Shown: positions 12,213-25,600 of the stretch, piece after piece | How the letters are laid out: each line of letters begins with the position of its first letter | How positions within the stretch are numbered: the stretch's first letter is position 1 | Assembly (NCBI RefSeq): GCF_037975245.1 | Contig: NC_092564.1 | Location: forward strand, 16,572,984 to 16,636,983 | Reading direction: 5' to 3' | DNA: 64,000 bases | DNA from: Apostichopus japonicus | Lineage: Eukaryota; Echinodermata; Holothuroidea; Aspidochirotida; Stichopodidae | The notes under the pieces: model-generated | What the model saw: only the letters and a program-made list of their open reading frames with translations | Database searches by the model: none | Told to the model about the DNA's origin: nothing | Program-made: the position numbers and the translations under genes

Positions 12213-14391
12213 ATGTCGAAAGGTGACGGGGAAAATGACGGCCATATAGTTTCGTTAGTAAAGTGTGCAGATTTTGCAGCAATAAAACACCGTGACCAAA
12301 GGAGAAAGGACAAGGAAGAAACTCCATACATTAACCATCCAATTGGTAAGACTTAGTTTCAGACAGTAACCTAATAGTAATAATACGGCTATGCCTAACT
12401 AGGCTACCCGGCCTTAGGCTACATGTACATGCTGTAGGCCTATGCATAACGTTAGACATAGGCTGTACTGTTAGATTTTATATCGGACTCGGAGTAACTA
12501 AAATACTATATGACCTTCATTGAAAAGATGACACGGTGTTGCCAATTGGGTACAGTTAAAAGAAAAGGAAGAAAACTTCTTTCTCAAGAATTCCAGTTCT
12601 TAATATTTCATTTAAGAAAACTATGAATGTACTAGAACTTTATATTTATACATGCAGTAGCCTTGTACTGAGTCTATTACTAATGAATACTGTACAGTAT
12701 GAGCAGAGGTATATAAAATAATAAAAATAATCAGCAGTTATTTTTATATCTAATCCTTTCCCACAGTTATCCCTGTTTATTTCTTCACACCTCGTTTTCT
12801 CACTGTTTTTCTTATTTATTTACTATAGAGATGCTTCATTATTCATTGTGTAGTAATATTTCCAGACCAGTGAAGATTCATTTCAGAGTTTAGAGTCTCA
12901 CCTCAGGAAGATCTATCTACTTGCACTCTATACCTGTAGGCTGTACCTTTGGGTCAGTGTAAATAGGTTGAATACAGTGTTAGTGAAATTCTGAATAAGT
13001 TGTATGGTCAAAAAAATTCTGCATTGTCCTTGAGACTTTCATTGCTTATTTCTTCATTCATATTGGGAATAGATATATACTTTCAAGCATTATTCACTCT
13101 CGTGTTGACGTTATCTTTACTTGCTCTGCACTACATAGCTATATCTAAACTTGTACCACATGAATATCACCTACTGTAACTTAAAGCTAATAAAAGATTC
13201 AATTGTGGTAATTGTAAATCCAGTCGCTCATCGGCAGCATGATTACCATTACTCATATGAAGTCATTATGACTTAGTGCTTGACATTTTCACCATGTCTT
13301 GAAAAGTCTCACCCGAGCTTCTCCCCTTTCCAAAGAGTTAAAAACTACAGTAACTACTGTACCTGTCATCTTTTTGTTTCCACTTATTGAAGGGGAGACT
13401 GATAATTGTCACTGTGCCAAAGATGTAATGCTTATTTGTTGTAGACATTGTCGAATTTGTCGCTCAGTTTACAAATTTTTAGAAGAGAAATTGTAGCTAA
13501 TGTTCATAATAATTTCCATATTTCTCTGTACAGGTGTCGCAAGAATATTGACCGCTGAAGGTGGAATATCTGATCCAATTGTTCTGCAGGTAAATGTAGT
13601 ATTTGTGCTTTGTCTCATGGCTATAAAATATTTTTTAAACATTCAGAGTTGAAAATCATGTTCTATCCCCTTTAACAGTCACTATTAAGTCAAGCAATTC
13701 TGGCAAAGAGAAGTCAGTTGGACGATGGTGTAAGTGCTCTGTATTCTTTCCCCATAACCCCCCCCCCTTTCCCCACAGTTGTACAAGTTGTTTGCCACAG
13801 TGTGAATAAATGTGACAATATTATTATTATAATCTGATCTAACCAGGAACCACCACGCACAGACATGTACATTTAGAATCATGATGTGGTGGTTGTTGGC
13901 TACAAATGCAAACTTTTGCCTGGGCTGCTTGTGCTTATGTTTGTACTTGTATGCTGCATGAGTAGTTCATGACTTAGATTTAGTGCAATGATTTTCATTG
14001 TTACTCCATCTAGGCTGCTCTACTGCATGATACAGTAGAAGACACCGAGACCTCCTTTGAAGAATTAGAGAAAGAGTTTGGCAAAGCAGTGTGTGACATC
14101 GTGGCAGAAGTAACTGACGACAAGTCCTTACCAAAGATGGAGAGGAAACGACTGCAGATCGAACATGCTCCTCACAAGAGCAGAGAGGCAAAGCTGGTGA
14201 AGCTTGCGGACAAGCTTTACAATCTCCGAGATTTAGAGAAATGCACACCTCAGGGATGGACGGAAACAAGAGTTCAGGAATACTTTCAATGGGCGAGTCA
14301 GGTGGTGAAGGGCTTGAGAAATACCAACGAAAACTTGGAGAAGGAACTTGACAAATTATTCAATAAGAGAAATATTATTGTGGAATCCTGA
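12213..14391 (+). CDS. HDDC3: MESH1/HDDC3, metazoan SpoT homologue (ppGpp and NADPH phosphohydrolase)
   Basis: Three exons, 12213-12345, 13534-13589 and 14014-14391, join in phase (567 bp) to code 188 aa; human MESH1 has 179. The family is a Mn-dependent HD-domain hydrolase that removes the 3'-pyrophosphate of (p)ppGpp and also dephosphorylates NADPH. The HD-domain residues are all present: His42 in INHPIG, His68-Asp69 in LHDTVEDT, Glu72, and Asp129 in [11 protein letters not shown], each offset by 7 from human His35, His61, Asp62, Glu65 and Asp122. The [12 protein letters not shown] segment and the C-terminal [14 protein letters not shown] helix also match the family. The chosen ATG has A at -3; an upstream in-frame ATG at 12009 would add 68 residues. 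All donors are GTAAGA or GTAAAT type. The 3' UTR probably runs to an AATAAA at 15369-15374. Confidence 0.96.
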
Positions 14392-15390
14392 GTGTAGCCA
14401 CCAGATGAAAATTCAAAAGGATGAGATTAAATTGATATTGTTTAAAGTTGTATATAAGAAGAATGACTTACTTCACTGACCAACAAAAGGGCATTTATTA
14501 GCTAAATGTCATATTGATGAAGTTCATTGGTACATCTAGAAAGGAAAGTAGGAGGTGCATTTCAAATGAACTTGTGTGCAATGATATATCCAGAAACTCT
14601 TCAAGTAAGAAAGTTTGGAGAACTTTTCTATTTTTTGTGCAAGCAATCGAACAATTCACTGATAAAATCAGTACCTTAATAGGATTCCACAAAAGATGTT
14701 ACTTATTTTTACAGTGAAATTGTGATATATGCCATTTAGGATCTACGCCACAGGCCCAGTTTTGATAATTTTCTAATGCTTATACCATTATATACTGTCC
14801 TCTCATATCAAGCTTTAAAGCACTCCTACTGACAGTATGCAGTTTGTGCCATTGATCTGGTGAGAATGGGATGTTTGTACTACTCATACTGGCAATTCAA
14901 GTGCTTTGAAGTGAGACATGAAAGCAGTTTATAGAAAATTGTCCCAACTGCATGACACTCAGTTCTTAATGAATGTTTTTAGAAGCAAAAAAAAAAAAAG
15001 AAAAGAAAAATAGCTCTTAAAATGTGTTGGCTTTCAAAAAGAAGACAATCATTTTCATATCTAAGAACAGAGTGGTTATGGTTGTTCTTTGAAAGACTCA
15101 TTTTGTTTGCAGACTTTGTAATATCCGGGAGGGATGTGAGTTAAGTGAATTGACAATATGACAAGTATTTCATCTCTATAAAGTACCTTTTTCTGTGGAT
15201 CAACAATTGCTAACAGTTTTGCTAATCTGGATCGAAGATCAATTCAAAAGGAAGTTCTTCAATATATCTAGTTTATGTGAGAAAACTACAGAATTATTGC
15301 TATGCCTGAATTTTTCAATCTTTGTTAGTGTATGTCAATGACAGAATTAAATATGTATTTAAGACATTAATAAAGATCACTTAGTCTAAT
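14392..15390 (+). other. Probable MESH1 3' UTR
   Basis: About 1 kb of AT-rich sequence without repeats follows the MESH1 stop and ends with AATAAA at 15369-15374. The open frames here are short and not protein-like. Confidence 0.5.
15369..15374 (+). terminator. Candidate poly(A) signal for MESH1
   Basis: This is a canonical AATAAA hexamer about 980 bases after the MESH1 stop and before the SINE. Confidence 0.45.
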
Positions 15391-15492
15391 AGTTAACAGG
15401 GATGTAATGAACTGAGTCCAGTCTATACACAGCATTCCTTTATTTACAGATTCTTGTCATTTGGGGTTTTTTCCATGCATATTCAAGGTGGT

Positions 15493-15800
15493 ATGAGAGC
15501 ATAGTGGACGATTGGCTAAGGCATCGAACTTGTGTTCCAAGGATTGCTGGTTCGATTCATGCCTAGTTCATTTTGTTGTGTCCTTGGGCAAGATGCTTTA
15601 TCTCACTTGCCTCTCTCCACACAGGGGTTAAATTGGTACCTGTGAGGTAACTTGTCATTGGGCGCAGTATATAACTGCTGCCGACTGGAGGGATTGTCTC
15701 TGGGACAGGTTATCATTGACCAGGGGTAATATAACGTCTGTAAAGCGCTTTGGGACCTATTGCTGGTGTAAAGTGCTATATAAAAATTAAATATTATATT
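15493..15800 (+). mobile_element. tRNA-derived SINE
   Basis: The head resembles a tRNA with a degenerate A box (TTGGCTAAGGC) and a B box GGTTCGATTC at 15549-15558. The body contains TTGGGCAAGATGCTTTATC and CACACAGGGGTTAAATTGG blocks. The tail is GTAAAGCGCTTTGGG followed by AAGTGCTATATAAA, a 3' end common in aquatic-animal tRNA SINEs. It ends in an AT-rich run. Possible flanking duplications (ATATTCAAGGTG and ATATTAAGGTA) are imperfect. Confidence 0.8.
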
Positions 15801-16362
15801 AAGGTATTTTAAGCATTTAGTATTCAGCCAGTGGGGAGAATTTGCCATGACCACACCATACAGTACTATCATATGAGTTTGCATATTTTTCTGCTTAAAA
15901 AGTGGTACACTGCATGCTTTGTTAAGCTGTATGAACTTAATATATTATGAACTAAATGAGGTCACACCAAACATTACCTAAGAACTAAAATCAGAGAATA
16001 GCTACAATAACAGGAGCGTTCATTAGTGTTAGTAGCTGGTTGCAACTATGTATTGTAAATTCTGTGTGCTCACGATATTGAAGTTTTCTGGCCAATCTAA
16101 TATGCTTCCATTAATCATGTATTGAAACAATTACACCTCACTTCCAAAACATACCTCATAGTGACATGTACTACATGTTTATTTTGTTTCAGTTTGCGTA
16201 TCGTGATATTTATTAACAAAATTCGGGACAAATTAGTTTGCCGGCTGGACAGTATAATTATTTGATGCGAAAACAGGACCATCCGGATTAATTAGTACAT
16301 ATGGTAACCCTTATCATGACATGTATGGACACTTCCTCACCTTATCATCTAATAGAAACAGG

Positions 16363-16673
16363 CAGGGGGGTAGGAAGCTTCCACAAAGTGGGGGGGGGCA
16401 CAACATCAGAGGGGCACTTACTCATTCCACAACCACCACTCGTTATGCTATAAACCGATACACACCGGCCATGTCACTTAAATATATATGTGTTAATATA
16501 TTATCAATACTATTAAGGTGCATGTGAATAATTCAAATAAAATATTAAAATTAACAAAGGCTTAAGATATCCAAAAGACAGTTCATCAAAGGGGCATACT
16601 TTATTTGCCAGTAGGGCACATTTATGATTTTGGAAAAAAGTGGGGGTTACGTGCCCCGGCTTCTACCCCTGGT
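16363..16673. mobile_element. hAT-like MITE, family B, full copy
   Basis: A 311-bp element lies between two copies of GAAACAGG (16355-16362 and 16674-16681), an 8-bp TSD. The ends are related inverted repeats (CAGGGGGGTAGGAAGC on the left, CAGGGGTAGAAGCC read in from the right). A G-run is followed by an interior that matches 35877-36243. It has no coding capacity. Confidence 0.75.
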
Positions 16674-17138
16674 GAAACAGGATATGTGTACTGCTCGTAC
16701 TGTCAGGAGGAGGGCTTTGAAGTTTGTCATGAATGTACACAAAATAGGAAATTGTTCACTGGGTGGAAACTTTACATACTACAGGAAAGAGAAGGCAGAG
16801 AGAGAGCTTGTAGTTTACACAGAAAGTCTTATTTGCATGAAAAATACTCAATAAGTATAATTATTCCTCTATTACTGAACATCATCATGTGCCTATCTAT
16901 CATTTCATTTGTAGAATGGAGAATAAAAAGATATGTTAAACTTACTTCATGTCACTTATCTCATTTACAATCAGTAAAGGATTTAGATATATGTTTCCCT
17001 GGAAATGATTGTCAAAGTGGGAAAAGGTGACTTAAATAGTGACTGAATACACAAAGGAGCAAAGAAATTGGAATGCTTTTTAAACCTTTTCCATAATTGG
17101 TTCAAATAACTGCAGCATCAACAGAATTCATACATGCA

Positions 17139-17640
17139 AAAAGAAAAACTAGTTTTACCGAAATTTACCGAAGCCACCAAGTGCTATGCACATAACGATT
17201 GCACATGGTCAAATTGAGTTTTCCTGTAAGATCTATGCACCAACCATATCACCCACCTTATCACCCAAACACCTCTTCACCCTACTATAAAAACATTCAA
17301 AAAGAAAAACTAATTTTACCGAAATTTTACCGAAGCCACCAAGTGCTATGCACATAACGATTGCACATGGTCAAATCGAGTTTTCCTGTAAGATCTATGC
17401 ACCAACCATATCACCCACCTTATCGCCCAAACACCTCTTCACCCTACTTTAAAAACATATAAAGAAAAACATAAAGAAAAAAACATATAAAGAAAAACTA
17501 ATTTTACCGAAGCCACCAAGTGCTATGCACATAACGATTGCACATGGTCAAATTGAGTTTTCTTGTAAGATCTATGCACCCACCTTATCACCCAAGCACC
17601 TCTTCACCCTACATTAAAGACATTTAAAAAGGAAAACTAC
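17139..17640. repeat. Tandem triplication of a ~160-bp unit
   Basis: Three near-identical copies begin with AAAGAAAAACTA at about 17139, 17299 and 17489. They share ACCGAAGCCACCAAGTGCTA, GCACATAACGATTGCACATG and CCTCTTCACCCTAC. The third copy has lost the ACCAACCATATC segment, and a short AAAGAAAAACAT expansion separates copies two and three. The unit is not protein coding. Confidence 0.9.
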
Positions 17641-17650
17641 TTTTAATAGA

Positions 17651-19185
17651 TAAAAATAATTTACTAATCATGATGATAAACAAACATTCACCCAAAATCG
17701 AGGCAAAAAGCTGCATTAAGACAATTTGTTCATGGTACATGCTAGCAATTATTTAACAAACTTCCAGCTGCTGGGAAAATGGAAATTGGCATCATAAGTT
17801 AAATGTGATGTATTTGTTATGTTACACAATGTTCAAAACTCAGTTGCAAAGTGATTTCACATATAACCTTTTATACTTTATACAAATTTCAAGCAAGGAA
17901 TGGTAAACAAAAAAAAAGGTATGATAAAATAAATTTTGGCTTAATTATAATATTCATACCAGTGTCTTCTCTTGAACAAAATGGGATGTTGCTTACAACA
18001 TAGGTCCAGATCAGCATTCTCTAATTAAAAGTCCTGAAAGGAATCAACTTTTACCTTAAGCTCTCATGACAAAGATAACTTATACACAAGTTTAGTTCTT
18101 GTATTTAAAATATTAATATTCCTTTTATCGTACCGAAAGACTGCGTGCGCAAGTTTCCTCAGTACAGATTTTCTTAAACTTAGGAGGAAAACAGATGACA
18201 TAACATATCTACAACAGGAATAATTTATGCATTATCACATCCCCAATGGTACCCAAAATGGTCAAACTGCTACACACGTGCACAGATTAGTAGCAGTGCT
18301 ATACACAAGGACCATAGTAAATTATAAGAGACAAACTTCAGATCGTTAAAAACTTGCCAAAAATATTTGTACACAAAATTATACGCTGACAGTAACATTT
18401 ATTGCTGTAACGGCAAGTCAAACATGCAAATGACTACATGAAATTTAAGGAGCGCTCTCTTTAGTTTATCTCGCAAGTCTTGCAAATGTACTGCTTAAGA
18501 GCTGTTATTCTGTATTGGATTGTACCTTTAACCGTACGTTTAGTCATAAATATAGTTAGCTACCACTGCAACTAAGCAGATCTGTGAGGTCATAACCATT
18601 CTCTTGCTCTTCGAGAGGCGGCTACCTGTCAATACCGGTGAAGACAATTATGTGTCCCACAAAATAATGATTGCATTTTGTCCACTGAAGAACTATTTGG
18701 TTCAGAACCTGTTGCACATTATCTTTGCTTTTAAAGGATGAGTACGGTAATATCGTCCAGGCCTCCATGTCAAAATACATCAGACTCAATATAGTAACAT
18801 ATTTGTGATAGTTCAAACTTGAGTTTAGCAAGTATGCTGTGATTTTAATTAGAGTGTGCGGTTTGTGACATCAAATTTCTGGTCTAACCTGCCAGTTACT
18901 GGTCACTTGCATATAGACATCATTATAAGGTCAGAATTTATTCAAGGCACTCTCTTTTAGTTTTGCCTATGTAAATTTCTCTTCTACTACAAAGTTATAA
19001 AATAATTTCAAAAAAATTAAGGTTCCACGATGTACAACTCCAGGGAATGTTGTCATGGCCGAAAAATTTCAGTTGTAATCATTGAAAACACACTTTACTT
19101 TTTCTTTTTTATTATAGAATCAACCAACGGTGATATTAAAGGAAATTTAAACCTGTGTTCATAACTTTACTTAACTAACAAGTAC
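17651..19185. other. AT-rich intergenic stretch, nothing recognised
   Basis: I see no exon, RNA gene or clear transposon between the tandem repeat and the expected end of PSAT1. Confidence 0.5.
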
Positions 19186-19191
19186 TTTATT
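19186..19191 (-). terminator. Candidate poly(A) signal for PSAT1
   Basis: This reads AATAAA on the minus strand about 475 bases after the PSAT1 stop. Another AATAAA on the same strand lies near 19108-19113. The real site cannot be chosen from sequence alone. Confidence 0.35.
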
Positions 19192-19663
19192 ATATACAGG
19201 CAAAATGTCATTCAGTTTACATGCCAAATCCAATCCTTCAACTACTATATGTCCATATAAGCTGAAGAAAATGGTAAGCCTAATTTGTTTAGCTCAATAA
19301 AATGGGCAATCATAAGCTTCAATTAAGATTTTTTCCATGAGCTTAGCTTAATATTACAGAGTGTAAAGACTGCTCCTCTGTCACCTAATTCAGCTGATAT
19401 GAATTTGTTTAATAACAAAATACCACTTACATATTGCAAGAAATTATAGACAACCACTTTAACATGTTTCCAAGACCTTGTTACCCAGAAGGTATTGCTT
19501 GCACACACAAAACCTGATTACGGGCACCTTTCTAATCTACTGCTTCGTTTGGACATTTTGACGAATGACAGGTGACCTCTTTAACCGTCGGGGTGAAAAC
19601 TCCGAGGACCATAAGAAGATGCTTGGAGGACATGATGCTCTTTAGGAGATGGTCGGAGCAAAA

Positions 19664-22600
19664 TTACTGCTTCCCATACTTCTCTTTGAAATCCGTCATT
19701 AACTCCCCGAGAAGTTTGGTCTCTTGCAGGGACATGGCATTGTACAAAGAAACACGCAACCCACCGATAGACCTTTGAATGGAAAAATATTAAACAATGT
19801 CAGCATACCAAGCTGGCATTGCCACTGGTTACATGAACTAGGTCATCTTAGGCACCGTGTCCAATAGGAAAAGCTGCAGCAGCTGCAAGAATCCTGCTCA
19901 GCTAGGATCAATCAATATCAAACAATGGGGATTATCTATGCAGACCTATTGCATCGTTTGAAACTGCAGGACACAAAAGGTTATGTTCTATGCAGCAGAG
20001 CTGCGGAATGCTGCAGCCCCACTCTGTGTCCTAATTTTGACATGGTTCCGCAACAATGCTAGCGTTGGAGGAGGGTTCTTGTAATGGGAACAATCATTAA
20101 AAGTCTACGATTACAACAAGGTATCTTACATTCAAAGATAAAACTGTATTTTCATGACTAAACCTACCTGTGTCCTTTCAGAGAGATCATTCCCTTGGCC
20201 TCAGCTTCCTGCAAGAACTGCTTTTCCAATCCCTCATTACCCTCGGCACCACCAATCCTGAATGGAATGTTTATTCTACTGCGAACAGAATTTTCAACTG
20301 GACAGCTGTAAAAAAATAGAAATATGGTAAGAGCTTATCTGATCCTGGAAGAGCTCTTGAATAACAAAAATAATAATACACACAATGTTATAGTTTAAAA
20401 GATCCTGCATGAGTTTACTTTGTTTTAAAAAGGCATAGCCTTACAGCATTATCTTTCAGCTTGAGTTACAATCTGAGAAAGAGTCCCCACCCCTTGATTT
20501 GATGGTATTAAAGTACTTCACAATGATAAAATCCATCTACTTCTTTATTTGCCAGGAACTAATAACTGGACACTGCCTACTTCTTAGTAGGGAGCCGCCT
20601 GTCTAGAGAGATATCAAATATGAAAACATAAGGATTCTTACTTTTAGGAACCACACATCGTTTATTGACCTGTTTGACACCCAAATGCCGTTTCAAATTT
20701 CACTTCACATTATGATTCTCACCCAAGCCAAAAAGGGCAACATCGAGATGCAACACTTCCTGTCAGAATTAACTAAACTCCCATCTTGCTCGATCTTGTT
20801 TCGTATACATTTTTTAAGTGCTGACGCGATCCTAAGTCAAATTATTAAGAAATTTCTTTCCTTTGAATGACAGACAAAGACAGAAAAGTGAGAATAAAGC
20901 TACTTACGAATAAAATCCATCAGATTCATCAATGATCTTATAGATACAGGAAGACTTGTCCTTGCTCCTCTTATCCATGGCATCTACACCACCTTCTGAC
21001 TGTAACCACTGCATATTCAAACTCAGGATGTAGATGCTGACGAGACAAATTTCAATCAGTTTAAGAGCCAACAATGACTGACTGAATTCATTCATTCTGT
21101 GGTGTAATCCAAACATTTTACATGCGCATTGATGACGTTTGCGATGATACTGATTATAGTATTTTGGCTCGCTGCTATGGCATTGACATGTCCAATGCTA
21201 GAAAGATCTTCTTCACTGCATAATTAAAGGTATGCTGTATGGGTCCCAAATATGCTAGATATACAAATATGGTCACCTTTGGTCAAAATTCTTAAATTGT
21301 CATGATTACAAACTTCGAAGAAATTTTCCTCACTGGGACATTCAGTCATCTTGTGTGTTCCTTAAAAATTTCTGAGAACAATTTGGAGATTAAAGACCTC
21401 CAGGAAAGTACTTTTTGAAAACTACTAGCAGTTATAGCATGCTATAATTTGGGGCCTATACTGACTACCTTTAAGTAACAAATTTGGCAATGCAAGGGTA
21501 ATATCTTAAGAAGATATGGATGCAACTATCATTACTCGACTGATTGAAATGCCAAAGGCACAAAAACATTCTCTAAGAAATTAAACAGCAAAATTGGAAA
21601 GCCTGTAATAATAAGAGGTCTGATTATAAGGTAAATAAATGCCCTATAATGTGTTTGGCAGTAGGGCCTTGTACCCCATTTCAACACACTGACAGCTAAA
21701 CCAGTATTGTTTGCTAGAAAGTAATGATTGAATGTTCTAATAGTTTTCTCTTATTCCATTTCTATTCTTTGATAGGTAGCAAAATTGTTTATCTGGGAGT
21801 TACCCATGGGATAGTCCATCACATGCAAAGTGACGACTGGAGCAAGTCTAAAAACAATTCTACCTGAATGTTTAGCGTTCACTTTTCATGTTTTTTCTTT
21901 GAAGGGTAGTATTCGCAAATACTGTTCGCTAAAATATGGTAAAGTTCAGCTTTCAGTGGATACCGACACATAATGAGTGATTTTATGCGGACTCTGTAAA
22001 GGTGTCAATGAGAAACATCAATAGGCTCCTTTGGTTTACAAGACAAATACTTCAGTGTTTTTATTATTAACAGACAATATATACCTGTAACATGGTGGTG
22101 TGTTGTACATGGAATTCTGCTTGGCTTGAACTGTAAAATCCAGGACACTAGGACATTCTTTCTTGGCTTTACCAAGGAGATCATCTCGAATGATAACCAC
22201 AGTGACACCTGCACATCCCACATTCTTCTGTGCACCAGCAAATATGACACCATACTGCAGAGAGAGTTTATGTTTACGAGGTTGATGATGTGACTCTAAG
22301 GATGACATATGAAAGGCTTAATACCCCCGTAGTAACAATCAATTTTGAAAGAAATAACCTCCCATACCCCTCCAACCCCCAGTCTCTCCAACAATATGTT
22401 AAACCATCAATCAAACAAGGTGAGAAGATCTTGAAGTGAACATGCACACAAATAGAACCTCACTGTAACCATTTTGACTAACAAAGTTCTGCATCCAAAA
22501 TTGTATCAAAACACAGGTTTCCCCACTTTTTTGGTGTTTATGGTATTATGGTGTTTCCTGAAACTGCTAATTTTGATATCTCAGAAATCAAAAGAAAAAT

Positions 22601-25600
22601 GTAACCTTGCCATAAACAAAATACTGCATATTGTGACATTGAGTGGTTACAGAATCAACACACTACTAGTACTTGGGGTGACTATCCAACTGTGGTATGA
22701 AACATCTCAAGTTCTTGTTGAGATTAAGTGGTTATAAAGTCCAAATCACTACCAGGTTTAACTATCCAACTGTTGTATGAAACATCAATATTTCTTGTTA
22801 GAAAACCGGAATTATCCTTGAAGTTTTTGTAAAAGAAAAATTCTATCTCTTCCACTTCTTTTATTTTGTTTCTTGCGATCACTACCTTGTTAAACAATCT
22901 TTTTTTATTTTGTATACCAGACACACAAATTGTGAACCTACTTTCAGCTAAGTAAAAGCACTTGATAATTAATGGTCAGATCATTCTGGAGACCTCCAGT
23001 GATAAACTCTGTACCCAGAATTACATGTTATGCAATTTATGATAACTATTGCTCCATTGCTATTCTTCCGTTTTTGTTTGTAATGATGCAATAGTGATGT
23101 TGCCATACATGGCACAATTTTTTGGGCAATAGCTCGCTTTTGCCTTAAACAAATTAAACTGCTGATACCTTTGAGACATCAACCTTTCTTGTCAGAAAGT
23201 TTGAGGACATATCACAGACAATGGGAACACCTTTGACATCAGGTATCCAAGGAAACTCAACACCTGAAATGTGATCAGACAAAAGCCTTGAAAATAGGTG
23301 GCGTTAAATGTCAACATATTCTATCCGCTAATACACAACGTTTACCTAGTACTGTAGCCCTTTAACTTCGCCTGTACTATCACTGACGTTTAATAATGCT
23401 TTCTCCATGTAGTGCAAGAATAACTTTAGTACCAGCACATGTAGAATCTCCCTTGGCACAAGCTCAGGTTCCAAGCCAAAATATGAACTCTGCACAATTA
23501 GTAGTTACATTTCCAAAATTCCCCGAATACGAGCACAAATTCACTAGGGCGAGTGAGACTACAGGTATTAATTTTGTTGGAATATGACAAAATGTGCAGG
23601 TTCACTAAACGTCTGCTTTTAAAATTAACTAGTAATTAATTAAGGGCGAACCAATTAACATAATTATTCTCTTGTTCTGGCTTTCTGGTTCAGTATTGAT
23701 AGCTATTTAGCAACCTGTGGAAGTGGGCACTTTTTCTTCCAACAATTTGGATCTTTGGCAAAGAATGAGCAATGACAAACAATCACAATTTTGCTTTTAT
23801 GTTGTTTGTTCAAATGAAAGAAATAGTCAGAAGAAATATTCACAAGACCCTTCCTCCCTTGTATCTACTGTTTTAATCCATAAAAGAAAATTTAATAATT
23901 GCCATTTTTCAAGTCTCAACAAGAGGGCACAAAACAGAGCTCACTGAAATTAGCTGCCGGATGTTATATCACACATGTTGAAAAGCTGTGAAAGTTTGGC
24001 TTCATTATGCATACATATTCAATCAACTTAAAATTGTATGTTTAAAATTGTCTTAAAGAGGTTAATTTGAATCTGAAGTTTGTAAACAGACGCATGGACA
24101 AAAAGTCACTAGAAAGGGGGAAAAAAACTGACCAAAAACTGTTTCATTTGCACAGTAATAAACATATTCAGCATCATCTGACAGGTTCCATTCATCCTGA
24201 GAGGGTATTCCTAAAGAAAAGGAAAAACAAAGAAAGATTTAATGATATAAAGAATCCTTCATTTACATGTGGTCTTGGCTGTGAACAAATGAAGTGTGTA
24301 CTGTAAGCCTTGCTACATATATTGTCAAGTTAGCAGCTGTGTTATGCAGGGACACCTTAATAACATACATCAAAAACTGCAGAATAACTTGTTATACAGA
24401 TGATGCTCTGGTAAACTTTCATAGGATACCATCTGGTCATATTGTTCTAGCCTTGTGCACCTTACCCCTCTGCAAGGGATTGTAAATTTAACAGCACGGA
24501 TGAGGAACCACATGCACTTCCACATATGGTATATTAATGCAGCCCTCATGAGTTGACATTGATAAAGGTTTTTATGCAATTCTAAAAATACCACGGCCAG
24601 ATAATAAACTTTGATATTTATAATAGTCAAGATTCACATTATATATATATATATATATGATGAAAAAGCCAAATTATTTGGGAGTTATATAATTCCTCTG
24701 TTACATATGCATAATGATATTAACCCTAGAATATGAAGAAGTGTCTGGAGATGAAATGATGCTATCAATTCAAACAAATTTCTAGAAATTGCCTGCACAC
24801 AATTTTTTTACGGATATCTTAGTTGATCAATTCCCATCACATTGTGAATATGATAATACAAAGCTGGCAAAACTGCTGAGGGAACAGAGGATTGAGGCAA
24901 AAAGGTGTAACAGAGTCCTGCATGCTACACGCAGAGAACCGATATTTTTAGGGATTTTACAAGAAAAGATCAGTTAAGAGATAATGCAGAAGATATACTG
25001 GTACTAATATTATCATTTCCATAGCAGCATTCAAATTTATTATTCATCTGTGAATTGCATAGCCCACAACAACAAATCCTACTATACTGAACTGGCATGC
25101 TAAATCAAACCAAAATATACATATATATATATATATATATATTCCAATTACAACATTTATACTAAAGTAAATGACAAAATTTAAGGACAAAATTATGACC
25201 TTGTTTGATTATACTGGATTCAGTATGAATAAAATTGAATGGAGCTAGTGTAGTTACAAGTTGATAATTGTATAACAAAACATCTGTTCATACAATCTCA
25301 GTTGTGCTTTTCATGATCGCAGCTGTCAATTTTCTCACACCTTTTGGTTCCCTTTTTCTAAGTGACTCTCAGAAAAAAATCATCATCAAGGTGAAAAATG
25401 TATTCAAATCCAATTTTTAAAATATGACCAATTTCTAAGATCCTCATCCTACTTTGATTTCTTCTGTAATCCTATAGACGGTTTTCAGCCATTATGGAAT
25501 AAAACTGCAGGAAGGTTAGAGAAGCACACAGTCTGAATCTAACCATCTGGAGAACTACAAAAAAATCACTTGTACTACGTTTAAAGTTATCTTTTGTTTT

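Noticed and set aside
16605-17030. 141-aa plus-strand frame
   Set aside because: It starts inside the family-B MITE and runs into unrelated sequence; codon use and composition are not protein-like and no splice context supports it.
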